Source: Opisthocomus hoazin
Taxonomy: Eukaryota > Chordata > Aves > Opisthocomiformes > Opisthocomidae
Assembly (NCBI RefSeq): GCF_030867145.1
Contig: NC_134433.1
Span: 13,219,216-13,283,215, forward strand
Reading direction: 5' to 3'
DNA: 64,000 bases
Shown piece by piece: positions 25,301 through 36,202 of this stretch; the stretch's first letter is position 1; each line of letters begins with the position of its first letter. The notes beneath the pieces were generated by a model. The model saw only the letters and a list, made by a program, of their open reading frames with translations, was not told where the DNA came from and searched no databases. Made by a program: the position numbers and the translations under genes.

Positions 25301-28300
25301 AGATTGCTAGAGACCCTGCTGCAAGCCAGCAGTCCTAAGTCTGGCTCCTACATTATCCCAGCATGCAATGGCCAGAGCTACTTGAACAAAAGTTGTGAAC
25401 GTCTTTCCCTAATGCGTTGGCATTACCTGCCAAAGCACTGGATGCACCCTTGTAAACAAGAAATTCTGCTTTTGTCATAATCTTTCCAGGGCCTTGCTGG
25501 GAATTAAGCCCAAGTGCTCCTGCCCTGCACTGGAATCGCACCTGCAGATCAAACAGTTGCTTCTGAAGAAAAATAACAAGCCTTAAGTTTGAAGAAGCCC
25601 ATGGAGCAAAGGTACCAAACAGTAGCAGCTAAATACTCTCTCCTTCCAACTGTGCAGCACCTTCCTCTCTCCTCCCTGTTTGTGCCTGTTGCATCTTGAG
25701 CGGAAAGGAGAGGATGCAGGAAACAGGATGCAAAAGCTGAAACCCAAAAATAGACGGAGGGGAAAACAAACGTGATGCATTGAGCCCATGTGTGAGAGCC
25801 CAGCTCAGGCGGAGGCAGGAAAAAGCCTGTTCCTCACAGCAGAGAGCACAGCTCCCACTGCCAAACCAGCCAGGGAGCAGCGGGACCTCGCTGCCCGGTG
25901 GGCTGCCTCTCCCCAGGCCCCGCAGACCCGTGCTAGGGGAGACCCCCCAGGGGAGCCCGGCAGCCCCGGGGCTGTGGGGTATCCTGCCTCTGCCACGCTG
26001 GGAAAAGGCATAAAACCATGTGTCAGATTTTCTGCTCCCACTCCCAGGGAGATTAATTGTTTATCCCCAAACAAATTAATAGTCCCCTGGTGGGACTGTA
26101 AATATGTCTTTATGTAGCGTAATAAATTCTGATTAACAACAATCCCCTACCCATTATTTTAATATTTTACAGGTCTGACATGCACCATGGTTATGCCATT
26201 CACTAAGCAATAAATCTGCTGTTTCATTCAACAAAAAAATCAAAATCAAAATGTCACACAATGACCATCCTGGGAAGAATCACTTAATATCCCTAATGAA
26301 AATTTTTAAAAGGTAACCCATCTTTTGAAGCCAGCATTCATGATGTTCAAAGTGAAAAGGACAGAGGGAGAAAAAATTGTCCGGTCCAATGAGCTAGTGC
26401 TGAGAAATGGTACCTGGTGTTTGGCTTAGGGAGATAAACCAACTTGGCAAAGCTCCTGCCACCACGTCCTGTGCACTGGGTCACACCACAATGCACATTA
26501 GTTTATTAGTGCGATTTATTAATTGGAACTTGACCACCCCTGACAGCTGCCATCCCGGATGGGCCCCATGGTACCCGGAGAAGTAGGCTGAAGGCACAGC
26601 AGACTGCTTGGGTACTTCAGCCCTGCTTCGAAATGCTTAAGCATCTCTGCAAATGGGGCCGGAAAATAAATACCCTAAATAAATAGGAAATAAAGCCATA
26701 GGCTAAGTGAGAAAAAGACAGAGTGAAGGTCACAGCGTGTCCGGCTTTCCCAGCGTGTCTGTTGAGGCAGAAAAAATTTGAGAAACCCTGAATGAGCTGG
26801 GGAAAAACTGGCTGTAAAAGCAACTGCAAGAGAAGAGGGGGCAAAATTAATCAAACCATTTTCTTTTTTACACGTGGTCCCTTCCCATCAGAGCTCTGTG
26901 CGATTAAATATTCATTTAAGGAAGATGCTTTGGGGTTAAACTGGACAGTGCTGTACCTGGAGAAGCAGAAACCCAACAGACACCAGGGCTTTTAACTTAG
27001 TTAAAAAAATAAATCAGTGCTGGACGGCGGTGCTGAGTGGGGACTTGGGGTTTGGGATTTGCAGCAGTGCTGGCAAGGACTCGGGAGGCCACACCAGGGG
27101 CTGATGCCGGGAAGCGGATGCAGATGTTGGCAGCTGGGTCTGGCTCTGCTGCATGGCTCGAGATGCCCCTGGCTGGGCTCCTGGTAGAGTAAAAGCGGTC
27201 ACCACCGCCTGTTGGAGGGCAAATAAAGAGGGTTGGAAAGGATCAGTGCAAATACTCAGACTGGTATCTGTCTGCAGGACAGCAGCGGCGCTGGAGCAGC
27301 AAAGGTGCCTCCTCTCCACCCCAGCACCCGAAGAGATGCCTGCGTGCCCCTGAGCCCCATGAGTCGCTGCCACCTGCACCACGTGGCCACCAGGTCCTTC
27401 GCTCCTCCCAAGCCTTCCCGTGAGTTTTGCACTGGACCCTAAGACCCCTGCTTTCATCCACACCACACTGGGCGAGACTGCCCTGCACCTGAAACAGCGG
27501 TGCCTTCTGCTTGGGCAAAGGCGCAAGAGATCTTGATAAAAACCAGGAATACCCACCTGGGCGCAACAGAGAGGCGCCCGCCTCTGCGGGGGACGCTGCG
27601 TGCGCAGGGGTGGGTGGATCGAGACTCGCAGTTTGTTCATATTTCCCCCACATAAGTCACAGAAACAAACATCCGCCATCTGGTCGGCATTAAAGCGACG
27701 GCCAGGAAGAGGATCCCACACGTCCCCGTCTTCTCCTCCCCAGCAATTACCTTCCTTTCGGCGCCATCTGAGAGCTTTCTCCTTCCTGTTTGATCTTCCC
27801 TCCCTGCCCTGCTCCCATGCAGATGCTATCCCCTGCCCAGCAGCGCTGGGAAGTGCCCCGTGTCATCCGATGGGAATGGTGGGAGCGAGTCCAACCTCCC
27901 CAAACCAGCCCGGCAGTAATGCAGAGCCCCAGGCATGATGCTGCTGTGGAGGTGGCTGATGTCTAAGAGTCCCCTGAGCCGAAGTGGTTTGGGCTGGGGC
28001 ACAGGGACGCGAGGAGGCAACGAGGCTCCAGTCCTCATTTCTTCCCCTTCAAATTAAGGTTTTGGTTGGTGGGGACCTGCCTGTGCTGCAGCATGCACAG
28101 GGGGGTACTTCTCCCCAGCCCAGATTTAGCTGCTTATGCACAAAATTCAGGAAAAAAACCCAAACAAACAGACACAGCGCATCCAGTCCTGGCCTTGCAG
28201 GTAATTTTCCCACTTGGAAGCCAATCAGGGTATTCAACACAAGCACCAGAGGGGTTAATGCCCAAATCTATTAAAGAAAAAAAATGCATGTTTTTAATTA

Positions 28301-31300
28301 GGCAGAAAATAAGAGACAGATAATATGTCTGATGAATTACGGCTGTCTTTCTTCCAGTGCCATTGCATCTGGGGACGCTGGAAAGCAGTTCCTAATGGCA
28401 CTGCTTTATCTGAGAGGATGATGGATAGTGGTGAAAGAGGAAAAAAAAGGGAAAAAGTAAGACATTAGCACATCAATGGTGTGCCTGTGACCTCCATCAA
28501 GGGATGCGAACACACTTAATGAAATTTTAATTAGGCAGCAAGCAGAGCGCTGTCGCTGGGTACCAGATCAGACCTTCTTACCCGCACTCTGTTATTATCC
28601 TTCCTTGGGATAAGCCCTTTCCCGGCACTGGCGGCAAAGCTGGGCTCATCGTCCTGGGCCGGGGAACGCCCCGCAGATCACAAAGCTCTCCCATCTGGCT
28701 TTTCCTTACAAAGCCAGTGGAGAGAAGCCCAAAGGGAGTGGGACTTGCAGCCTCTAGAGGATGGAGGGAATGTCCCACCGCCAAAATGTCCCTGCCGTGT
28801 CCCCAACACCCTGAGCCAGACTCTGCTTTGGGCCCTACAAAGGGGAAACGCAATGTTCAGCCCAAAACATCTCCAATGCGCCCAGGCGATGCCCTTCCCA
28901 AGCTGCAGGGTTCAGGACTCACTGTTTGCAGCAGGTGACCCAGCATGAACCGGTCACCGCTGTCACGAGCGGCCACGTCTCAGCTAAGCCCCAGCTGCTG
29001 CCCAGCCCCTGGCCCCGTGGCCCCAGCAGTGCCGCTGCAGCTGACACCTACCTCTCCACGCCTCTGTTTAAGCAAAGCAGTTTCTGTCTCCCGTTGAGAG
29101 CAGAGTCGATAGAAATAATCCCAAGAGCAGCCTGTCCATATTTTCAATCAGCTTGACCTTCCACAGCCCACCCATAAACCGGTCGCACCCATTTCAGCCC
29201 AGCTTAGTGGTGCGGTTCACTGGTCAGTGAGTCCTGGTTATGGTTTGCTACTCGGGCATTGAAGCATGGGACCAAAGCCCAGGAATTACAGGTTTCCCCA
29301 ACTGCGGGTTTTTGCTGTTCTATTAATGTAGGTCAAAAAACTCTAGGTGGCTAATGAAAGGAGAGAAAGTCTACTGCAAAGTAACCCGCATAGAGAGGAA
29401 GACACTGATTTCAAGAATTGCTGAGCAGTTACACCTCTTGCCAAGGTTATGCAAGTGCCATTAAAAGTCAAACTGACTGGTAGACAGAGTGAGCCAGGAA
29501 GGGTCTGCTCCCTTGGGAAGTTCTCAGGATGAGGAGCTAAATGTTGATTTGCTGATAATCCCAAATAACACGCTGGCCTGATACACGGCCCCCGGAGGCA
29601 GAGCAGACTCTGCCCAAGAGCAGCCTCGGATGTGGCTCCCTGCTTGGGTCATGTCACAAACTGGGAGCTCCCAAAACGCTCGCCCTGCCCTTGTGGCAGA
29701 GCCTGTGCTAGAAGAAGAGCAACAGATTTTCCAAGTATCTTCCCACCTGCACAAGCACCCTACGTGCTTTTTCACTAGGAACAGAGCTGTGTAGCTCTGG
29801 AAATTGGACCCCAATGGGGAAACCTCAGATTACATCGGAAACCCAGTGCTGAACTGACACAGCGAGAAACCAGCAGTGAAGGTTTAGGAAACCTTTCAGG
29901 GTTTTCTAATAGAAGGGTAAGGAGGTTTACTGTGCTTTTTCGCTAAGCTTTGCCAAATCTTTTCCAAGTCCTGCTATGGGGAAAAAAACAGGAAAGACGC
30001 ACTCGGGGAACTCCTGGGGCGGTGCAAAGCCTTCACCCCTGTCCTGAGTGGGTTATTTTGTGCCAGCAGGGCATCACTGACTTCATAGGCAAGTGGTCCG
30101 TGTGGGTTTTAACCTGAATACCACGGGCTGATCAGCTTCTTTGTTATTTTAGATTACATGCTTGGCAAAGCCTGAAAATAACTGGATACTATCTGGAAAA
30201 ATAAAAATAGAAATTTGAAATGAAGCAGCACTAGCTTCTGAAGTGCAGCACTGAGACAGGAACCCATGAGCCAAATGCTCCTACTGAAAGAGAAAATAAA
30301 TAAGCTCAAGATAAAGCATTATTTTGCACGCACACAGCGATCTGGCACCAAAAAAAAAGAAAAGCAGTGTGATGCGATGAAGCAGCTCAGAGCTGAAAAG
30401 CTCACCTGTTTTTCCCAGCTCTACCAGTTGGCCTCCCAGTAGCAACCCCCTCTCCCCACAGTGCCCGCGCCCCTCGGGGTGCCCCTCTCCGGCCCTCACA
30501 GCTCCAAGTCCTCTCACACGGGATCGTCTTTTCCATTAATTGTCTGTGTAAGGGCCCCTGCTCATAAACCGGCTGTGGCCCCATCACCATCCTCTCCTCA
30601 CCTGGCTCCAGATAGACCCTCTCCCTTTTCTATCAGCTCCTGCAAGGACAGCCTGGCCACAACAGCTCCAGGCATCGGGGATATTTTATTATATGCTTCC
30701 CCATCAAATCACCATCGTGACGCTGAGCGCGGTGCAAAGCCCCAGCAGCCTGAGCACTGACAGGGTTAAATTAAAGGCACCCACAATATTAGAGAGCTGC
30801 AAAGTAATTATGAAAGGAAGCAGAAAAAAGCCAGCAACTCTAAGCAGACATGAAGGCCCTCTTAAGAGAAGAAAGGCGTGTTAATTAACCTCTAGACATG
30901 ACTCAAAGCATCATTTGTAGCATGATTAACATAATCCCCCAAGTGCAAACACACAACTGGCATTAACGATCATTTGCAAGGCTGAACGCTCCCCCACCCC
31001 TTCATCAAATCGGCACATTTGAACAGGGAAACACTGGAAACGCAGTGCGTGTGCACCTTTCAGGAAACAAAAAGAGCAACATTCCCCGGGGATGGACTTC
31101 CCAGCTGCAGGCTGCTCCCACCCAACCTGCGCTCTGCAGGTGGGCATCCTCCCCAGGTGTGTCCCTCCCCAGATGTGCTCTCAGCATCCCCCCAGATGTG
31201 CCACCAGCTTCACGCTAGAAAAGCTCCTGAGCCCCATGGCAGCTTTTGCTTCCTTTGCCCCCCACCAGCCACAGCTTCACACCCTTCTTGCCAGCCTCCA

Positions 31301-33408
31301 CCGCTTCAGCAGAAAGCTGGTGGCTGTTTTCAAAAGCTCCTCGATTCCAGTCCCTGTCAGGCTCCTGGCTTTCATTTGAAGAAGGAGCTGCTCTTAAGAT
31401 TGCTTGAAAGATTGGAAATGAATGTCACAAGTTCTGCAAGCAAAGAAAAAAGAGCCACAATTTCCCCATCTCTCCAGAAAGGAGAATCTCCTGCTTGCAC
31501 TTGCGGACGGGGCTCACAGCGCTCAGCTCCCCCTGTCCTGAGCACCGAGGCGTGCGCGCGCGGAGGGCTGCTCATGCAAGAAAGCCAAAGCTGTCGCCTG
31601 CCTTAGCAAAGCTGTCAGGGATATTTTATTATGTTCCACCCCATCAAATAACCATCACAACAGGTATTCTCATCCTCATCATGGCAGAACGCTGGTAGGG
31701 GAGCACTCTGCCCTGAAAGAGACTGCACTGTTTGTTGTTCATGAATTATTTGGGTGGCATGAATCAAGGTGACAAGGATGTGTCACCAAAATCCCCTGTA
31801 AACCCACTTGGTACTGTGATACTATTCATCCCTACCACAGCCCAAGCTCAGGGGCTCAGCGGCTTTACGCTGTGTTATGTTCTGGATCTAAAGTCTTTGC
31901 AGAGGCTATTTGATGGCTGAGGCTGCCTGTAGCTGAAGCTTGTTCAAATGAGTCACTGCTGAGCTTCACTCTTATCTTTAAAGTTTGTTATTACTTGGAA
32001 GTGTTTATCTGAATCACATTTGCAAAAACATCTGAACAAAGGCCAGCTTAGGGAAATGACAGCATTTTTGCACGTTTTTATATAAATAGGAAGGATTTTA
32101 GGCAGCCGGTTCTTTTCTTTGCAATTCACAATATTTGTCTTTAATGTCAATTTTAAGGACCATGACGGATTTAAGCAATCGCACGCGGACCTGGCGTCCT
32201 GGCAGAGATTACAGCGCAGCTTCACGGCAGGCTGAGAAATTCCACTCCTGGACACCCATTGTGCCGGGCACAGCCACGGCCACTCAGGGACTGAGCCCTC
32301 GCAGTGGGATTTCTGCAACGTAGCGACCCGGAGCGAACCACAGCTCCTGTGTTCTGAGCAGCAGTAGTGAAACCCACTCACAGCCTCAGGGTAAGCAGCC
32401 AAGAATAAAAGAAAAGGAAAAGAGAGGAGAAAGAAAGGGCAGGGGCAAGCGGGTGCCGGGCTTTGTGTGGTCCCCACACACACCCAGCAGGAATGGGCAG
32501 CTTTTTGTCACCCCAGGACTCCACAGTGACCCCAGGGCCCACAGGGCAAGCGAGGAGGCCTTGACCTCCTTCCTCCCAAAACCTAACAAGGGCATCACCC
32601 CGGGGCAGGGGAACGGCCGCTGTCCCCCACATCCAGGCTCGGGTTCCGGACCCGCGTGTCCCAGGGGCAGCGGTTTTTAGTCACCGCACCTCTCCCGCTT
32701 CCCTCCCCCCCGCACGCCCACGCAGGAGCTCGCCCAGGCAGGCTGGGGGGGATCTGAGGCACGGGAGGTTTCTGTGCCGCAGCCCGAGGAGGGGTACAGC
32801 CCCACGGGGACCCCGGGACACCCACGGGGTGCCGAGGGGCGGGACACGAGGGATGCGGGGGATGAAAGGGATGCTCGGGAGCGGCGGGGGGGGGGTTGCG
32901 GGGGATGCTCGCGGGCAGCATGGGGGATGCGGGGGATGCTCGGGGATGCTGGGGCAGGTCTGGGGGGTCAGGGTGAAGGGCTGCTGGGCAACCCGGGTCA
33001 GAACAGGGGACGCGGGGGTGACGACAGGGGGACCTTAAGCAGGTGCGGGGGACAGCGAGATGCCGCCAGCCTGGGGCAGGTCTGGGGCGACGCGGGAGGG
33101 GAGCCGGGACACGTCGCGGGGACGCCGGGGAGGTGCCGGGGGATGCCGGGGAGCCCGGGGAAGGGACGCGGCGGGGGAAGGAGTGAGGCGCTCACCTGCC
33201 AGGAGCCGGAGGGGATGTCTCCGAAGCCGCCGGGGCCGGCGGAGCCGTGGCAGCCGCGGGGCGGCCCGGCGCAGCGCCAGAGCAAGCCGAACCCGGCGGC
33301 GGCCCGGCCGGGCGGCAGCAGCCAGGCCGGAGAGAGGAAGGCGGCGGCGCAGGCGGCCAGGAGGCCGGCGGAGAGCAGAGCCCAGAAGCAGCCGACGCCG
33401 CTGCACAT
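22218..33408 (-). CDS. LHFPL-family tetraspan membrane protein (LHFPL7/TMEM211- or LHFPL2-like), 5' part
   Basis: Two coding exons were found: 33,408-33,196 (71 residues) and 22,356-22,218 (46 residues plus one base). LHFPL proteins have four membrane spans with a cysteine-containing first extracellular loop; members act in hair-cell mechanotransduction complexes and in GABA-A receptor clustering, but the role of this member is not established. Visible here are a short N-terminus (MCSGVGCFWALLS), a first hydrophobic span at about residues 8-30, the loop with GFGLLWRC and a second Cys, the family signature GFGDIPSGSWQ at the exon 1 end, a second span at about 73-95, and PGGPCERR. From recollection, the second-exon pattern resembles LHFPL7 (PKGLCPRR there), while the MC start and the SFGEIASGFWQ-like block resemble LHFPL2. 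The start codon is the Met just before the first span; the frame is open further upstream through GC-rich sequence. The third span, fourth span and stop were not found, so the gene probably continues left of the window. Very GC-rich exon 1. Confidence 0.72.
30678..30716 (+). repeat. 39-bp AT-rich dispersed repeat, copy 1
   Basis: This begins GGGATATTTTATTAT and ends CCCCATCAAATCACCATC. It matches 31,618-31,656 without gaps at 34 of 39 positions, in the same orientation, 940 bp apart. It does not resemble the CR1 sequences in the window. Confidence 0.6.
31618..31656 (+). repeat. 39-bp AT-rich dispersed repeat, copy 2
   Basis: The second copy begins GGGATATTTTATTATG and ends CCCCATCAAATAACCATC. 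It differs from copy 1 at five positions, four of them clustered in the middle (31,633-31,640). Both copies lie in intron 1 of the LHFPL gene. Confidence 0.6.
32849..33165. repeat. G-rich minisatellite-like tract
   Basis: Irregular repeats of GGGGATGC, often followed by TCGGG, recur from 32,849 to about 32,956 and decay into GGGGACGCCGGGGAGGTGCC-type units up to 33,165. The G strand is the + strand, which is the template strand for the LHFPL transcript. The runs of four or more G could form quadruplexes. The long open frames seen through this tract reflect composition, not coding. Confidence 0.6.
33196..33408 (-). CDS. LHFPL-family coding exon 1
   Basis: The exon holds 71 codons from ATG at 33,408 to CAG at 33,196, ending in phase 0 at a consensus donor (CTGGCAG, then GTGAGC from 33,195). 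It encodes the N-terminus, the first transmembrane span and most of the first extracellular loop, ending with IPSGSWQ. Upstream in the same frame an alternative Met (MLSVPVPVAG) begins 25 codons earlier, but family members usually start close to the first span. Confidence 0.75.
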
Positions 33409-33861
33409 GGCGCGCCGGCGGGGCAGGGAACCCGCGCCCCGCGCCGCCCCCGCGCCCGCCACCGGCACCGGCACCGACAGCATCGGCGGCGCGGGGCGGC
33501 CGGCGGGGGCCGGGCGCGGGGCCGGCGGCGCTGCCCGCGCCCCCCGCGCGCTGCCCGCGCGCTGCCCGCGCGCCGCCTCCCCCCCCCCTCCCCGAGCCGC
33601 GGGGCGCGGCTGAGGCCGGGCGCGGTTGCGACACCCGCGGCGGGGGAGGGGGGGGTGTGGGTGTGCCTCCCCCCTCACCCCGCGCACACGTTTTGGGGTG
33701 TTTCACGCCGTTTTCCCTGCCCGGCGGCAGGCTGCGGAGCCGTTACCGTTAATATTTTTAAAATCCCGGCCCGGGCGCCCGCAGACGGCGATGCCGCAGC
33801 CTCCCCGGGCGGGGACACGTGTGGGGGTTTGCGGGGAAATTCTCACAGCCCGGCTGTCAGC

Positions 33862-33882
33862 GGGGGGGGGGGGGGGGGGGGG
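33862..33882 (+). repeat. Homopolymer of 21 G
   Basis: Uninterrupted run of 21 G upstream of the LHFPL first exon. Such runs are length-variable and prone to sequencing error, so the exact count should not be trusted. It is a possible quadruplex site in the promoter. Confidence 0.8.
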
Positions 33883-34326
33883 TGCTGTTAAAACCCACGC
33901 AGAGCCCAGCCAGGCGCGCCGGGGGCCCACGGCCCCGCGCCGGCAGACTGCTGATCGGGCTCCGCTCGCTCGAGCAGCGTTAATTACCGCAATTAATCCC
34001 GCAGGTTCAAGGCGGAGCGGGGAGCGGCGCAGGACGGCTGCCCGGGATTTTGGGCTTACTTCGGGTGTCAAAGCCGCGCCTCCCAGCGCGGACGGGTTTG
34101 TGGCAGCGCCATCCCCAAACTTCACGGCTCAGCCAGTTTTTATTCCCGTCGAAGCCCCCCCGCTCGCCTTCCAACCCGGAGCGGGATCCGGCGCTCCCGC
34201 CTCGCCGCTCTCACCGGGGTTTTCCCGGTCTCCCGCAGCTCGGCACCCGCGTCCGCCCGCCGCCAGCCGAAAGGGCCAGCAGCTCCTTTTTTAAACACAG
34301 CAAAACCCCCCCACATTTATGTCCTC

Positions 34327-34340
34327 GGGGGGGGGGGGGG
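34327..34340 (+). repeat. Homopolymer of 14 G
   Basis: Second long G run in the same CpG island. A third, interrupted G tract follows at about 34,567-34,596. All three have the G strand on +. Confidence 0.8.
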
Positions 34341-34700
34341 TTCAGCCACGCCACTCCCGACACCGCCGAAATTGGGCCTGGTCCTCGGGCAGCGCTTGGC
34401 CCGAGGACCCGTCCCAGTTTCAGCGGTTCCCCCCGCGGCGGGGTGCGGCGGGCGGGGCTCTCCCCGCAGCTCTGAGCGGAGGCCGGGCCCTGGCACCCTC
34501 TCCCGGCGTGCGCCCAGACTGCGGGCGGGCGGGCGGAGCGGGGTGCTCGGCCCCGGGGCACAACCAGGGGCGGGGGGGGGGGTGGGGGGGGTGGGGTGTC
34601 GAGCTTCGCAGCTGAATTCAGGGGAGAAAGGTCCGGGCTGGAACGCCGCGGCTGTGCCCGGGGGCAGCGTCTGAGCTGCGGGGGGGTGAGAGGGGTCGGG

Positions 34701-35364
34701 GGTGTCTTCTTCTTGCGTTTAAACGTGTTGTGCGTGCTGCTCGTCCTGTAGCTTCCAGGAAAGTTCTGAAGGGACGAAATCACACTCAGACTTGTTTTTC
34801 CCAGTATCCCTGGGATGCAGCAATACCCGACTGTCAGGTGCTGCATCTCTTCTCCTACTCTTTGAGGTATTTAGAAAACTAAAGGGGGGAAAAAAAAAAG
34901 CGTAAATGGAGAAACGGACATATAGTGGTTTTAAACTACATATTTTTTTCTTAACTTGATTCTATTCAGGTATTTATGATGCCATAAATGGCCAAGAATT
35001 TGGGAAAAACACTTGTGAATTGGAGGAAGGTCATCTGAGTCCCGCGCAACACTAACAATACCACCTGGACAGACAAGGTAGGGACGATCCGGTTTGTTTC
35101 CAGTAAGCTGGAATAATTCCAGGGTGGCACGAAAGCTCTGCAGAAGGGGCTGCGCGGAACAGCCTGCAGCAGGGTCGGGGCTGGGGGAAAGCTGCAGCAG
35201 CTGCTGTGAGGGCTTTTCTGCTTCCCACATCTGCACTCCTGTGCGGTGCTCCTTCCCTGGAGCTCAGATGCCCAGAGAGCGTCAGCGGCAGGTCACTGAT
35301 GCAGCTCTTTCTGCTGGGAGTGAGGCTTTTTCTTTCTTTCTTTCTCCCCATTTTGTTCCCATTC
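34701..35364. other. Intergenic, no gene seen
   Basis: Ordinary spacer between the LHFPL CpG island and the CR1 element. It ends in a short TTTC microsatellite (35,327-35,346) that lies directly beside the truncated 5' end of the CR1 copy. Confidence 0.55.
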
Positions 35365-36202
35365 TGTCTCCCATAACATCCTCCTAGGGAAGCTCAGGAA
35401 GTGTGGGCTGGATGACTGGTCGGTGAGGTGGACTGAGAACTGACTGAATGGCCGAACTCAGAGGGCTGTCATTAGCGGCGCCGAGTCTAGTTGGAGGCTG
35501 GTAACTGGTGTCCCCCAGGGGTCAGTACTGGGCCCAGTCCTGTTCAACTTCTTCATCAATGACCTGGATAAAGAGTTAGAATGTACCCTCAGCAAGTTTG
35601 CTGATGACACCAAACTGGGAGGAGTGGTAGATACACCAGAAGGCTGTGCTGCCATTCAGCATGACCTGGACAGGCTGGAGAGTTGGGTAGAGTGGAACCT
35701 GATGAGGTTCAACAAGGGCAAGTACAGGGTCTTGCACCTGGCGAGGAACAATCCCATGCACCAGTACAGGCTTGGGGAGGACCTGCTGGAGAGCAGCTCT
35801 GTGGAGAGGGACCTGAGTGTCCTGGTGGATGACAAGTTGACCATGAGCCACCAGCATGCCCTGGCTGCCAAGAAGGCCGATGGGATCCTGGGGTGCATCA
35901 AGAGGAGTGTGGCCAGCAGGTCAAGGGAGGTTCTCCTTCCCCTCTACTCTGCCCTGGTGAGGCCTCATCTGGAGTACTCTGTCCAGTTCTGGGCTTCCCA
36001 GTTCAAGAAAGATGAGGAGCTACTGGAGAGAGTCCAGTGGAGGGCTACGAGGATGGTGAGGGGACTGGAGCATCTCTCCTACGAGGAGAGGCTGAGGAAG
36101 CTGGGCTTGTTCAGCCTGGAGAAGAGAAGGCTGAGAGGGGACCTTATAAATGCTTATAAATAGCTTAAGGGCGGGTGTGATTCTGTGATTCTGTGATTCT
36201 GT
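35365..36202 (+). mobile_element. CR1 LINE, 5'-truncated, partial reverse transcriptase ORF
   Basis: This is the C-terminal part of the CR1 ORF2 reverse transcriptase. Translation begins VSHNILLGKLRKCGLDDW, then [20 protein letters not shown], the catalytic-site block FADDTKLGG (FADD is the LINE version of the YXDD motif) and many further CR1-typical segments up to GDLINAYK. Only two in-frame stops are seen: TGA at 35,441-35,443 where CR1 normally has a Trp codon, and TAG at 36,161-36,163 where a Tyr codon is usual. After LKGG-coding sequence the copy jumps straight to the terminal ATTCTGTG repeats (36,178-36,202), so the last part of the ORF and the 3' UTR body are missing. It is not a host gene and cannot be autonomous. 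Confidence 0.93.

Larger units (their letters stand above)
22357..33195 (-). other. LHFPL intron 1 (about 10.8 kb)
   Basis: No convincing exon lies between the two LHFPL exons. The intron contains a string of AT-rich blocks set in GC-rich DNA: 24,640-24,760 (TTAATTATTT and TGATTAATTTTTT), 26,040-26,170 (several ATTAAT cores), 26,490-26,540, 28,490-28,540 (TTTTAATTAGG), 30,875-30,990 (GTTAATTAACC) and a duplicated 39-bp element at 30,678 and 31,618. These look like candidate enhancers. The part nearest exon 1 is a G-rich minisatellite. Confidence 0.6.
32600..34700 (-). promoter_or_regulatory. CpG island, LHFPL gene promoter
   Basis: This is extremely GC- and CpG-rich DNA centred on the LHFPL start codon at 33,408. 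It covers the first exon, the presumed 5' UTR and the promoter, which should lie at about 33,420-34,700 for a minus-strand gene. No TATA box is evident, as expected for a CpG-island promoter. The transcription start cannot be placed. Confidence 0.65.

Noticed and set aside
32774-34294. Several overlapping open frames of 140-280 codons on both strands
   Set aside because: They lie in a CpG island and G-rich minisatellite where stop codons are rare by composition. Only the 71-codon LHFPL exon 1 segment has family motifs and splice sites.
35624-36163. 179-codon frame as a possible host gene
   Set aside because: The translation is CR1 reverse transcriptase with the FADD motif and ends at CR1 terminal repeats.
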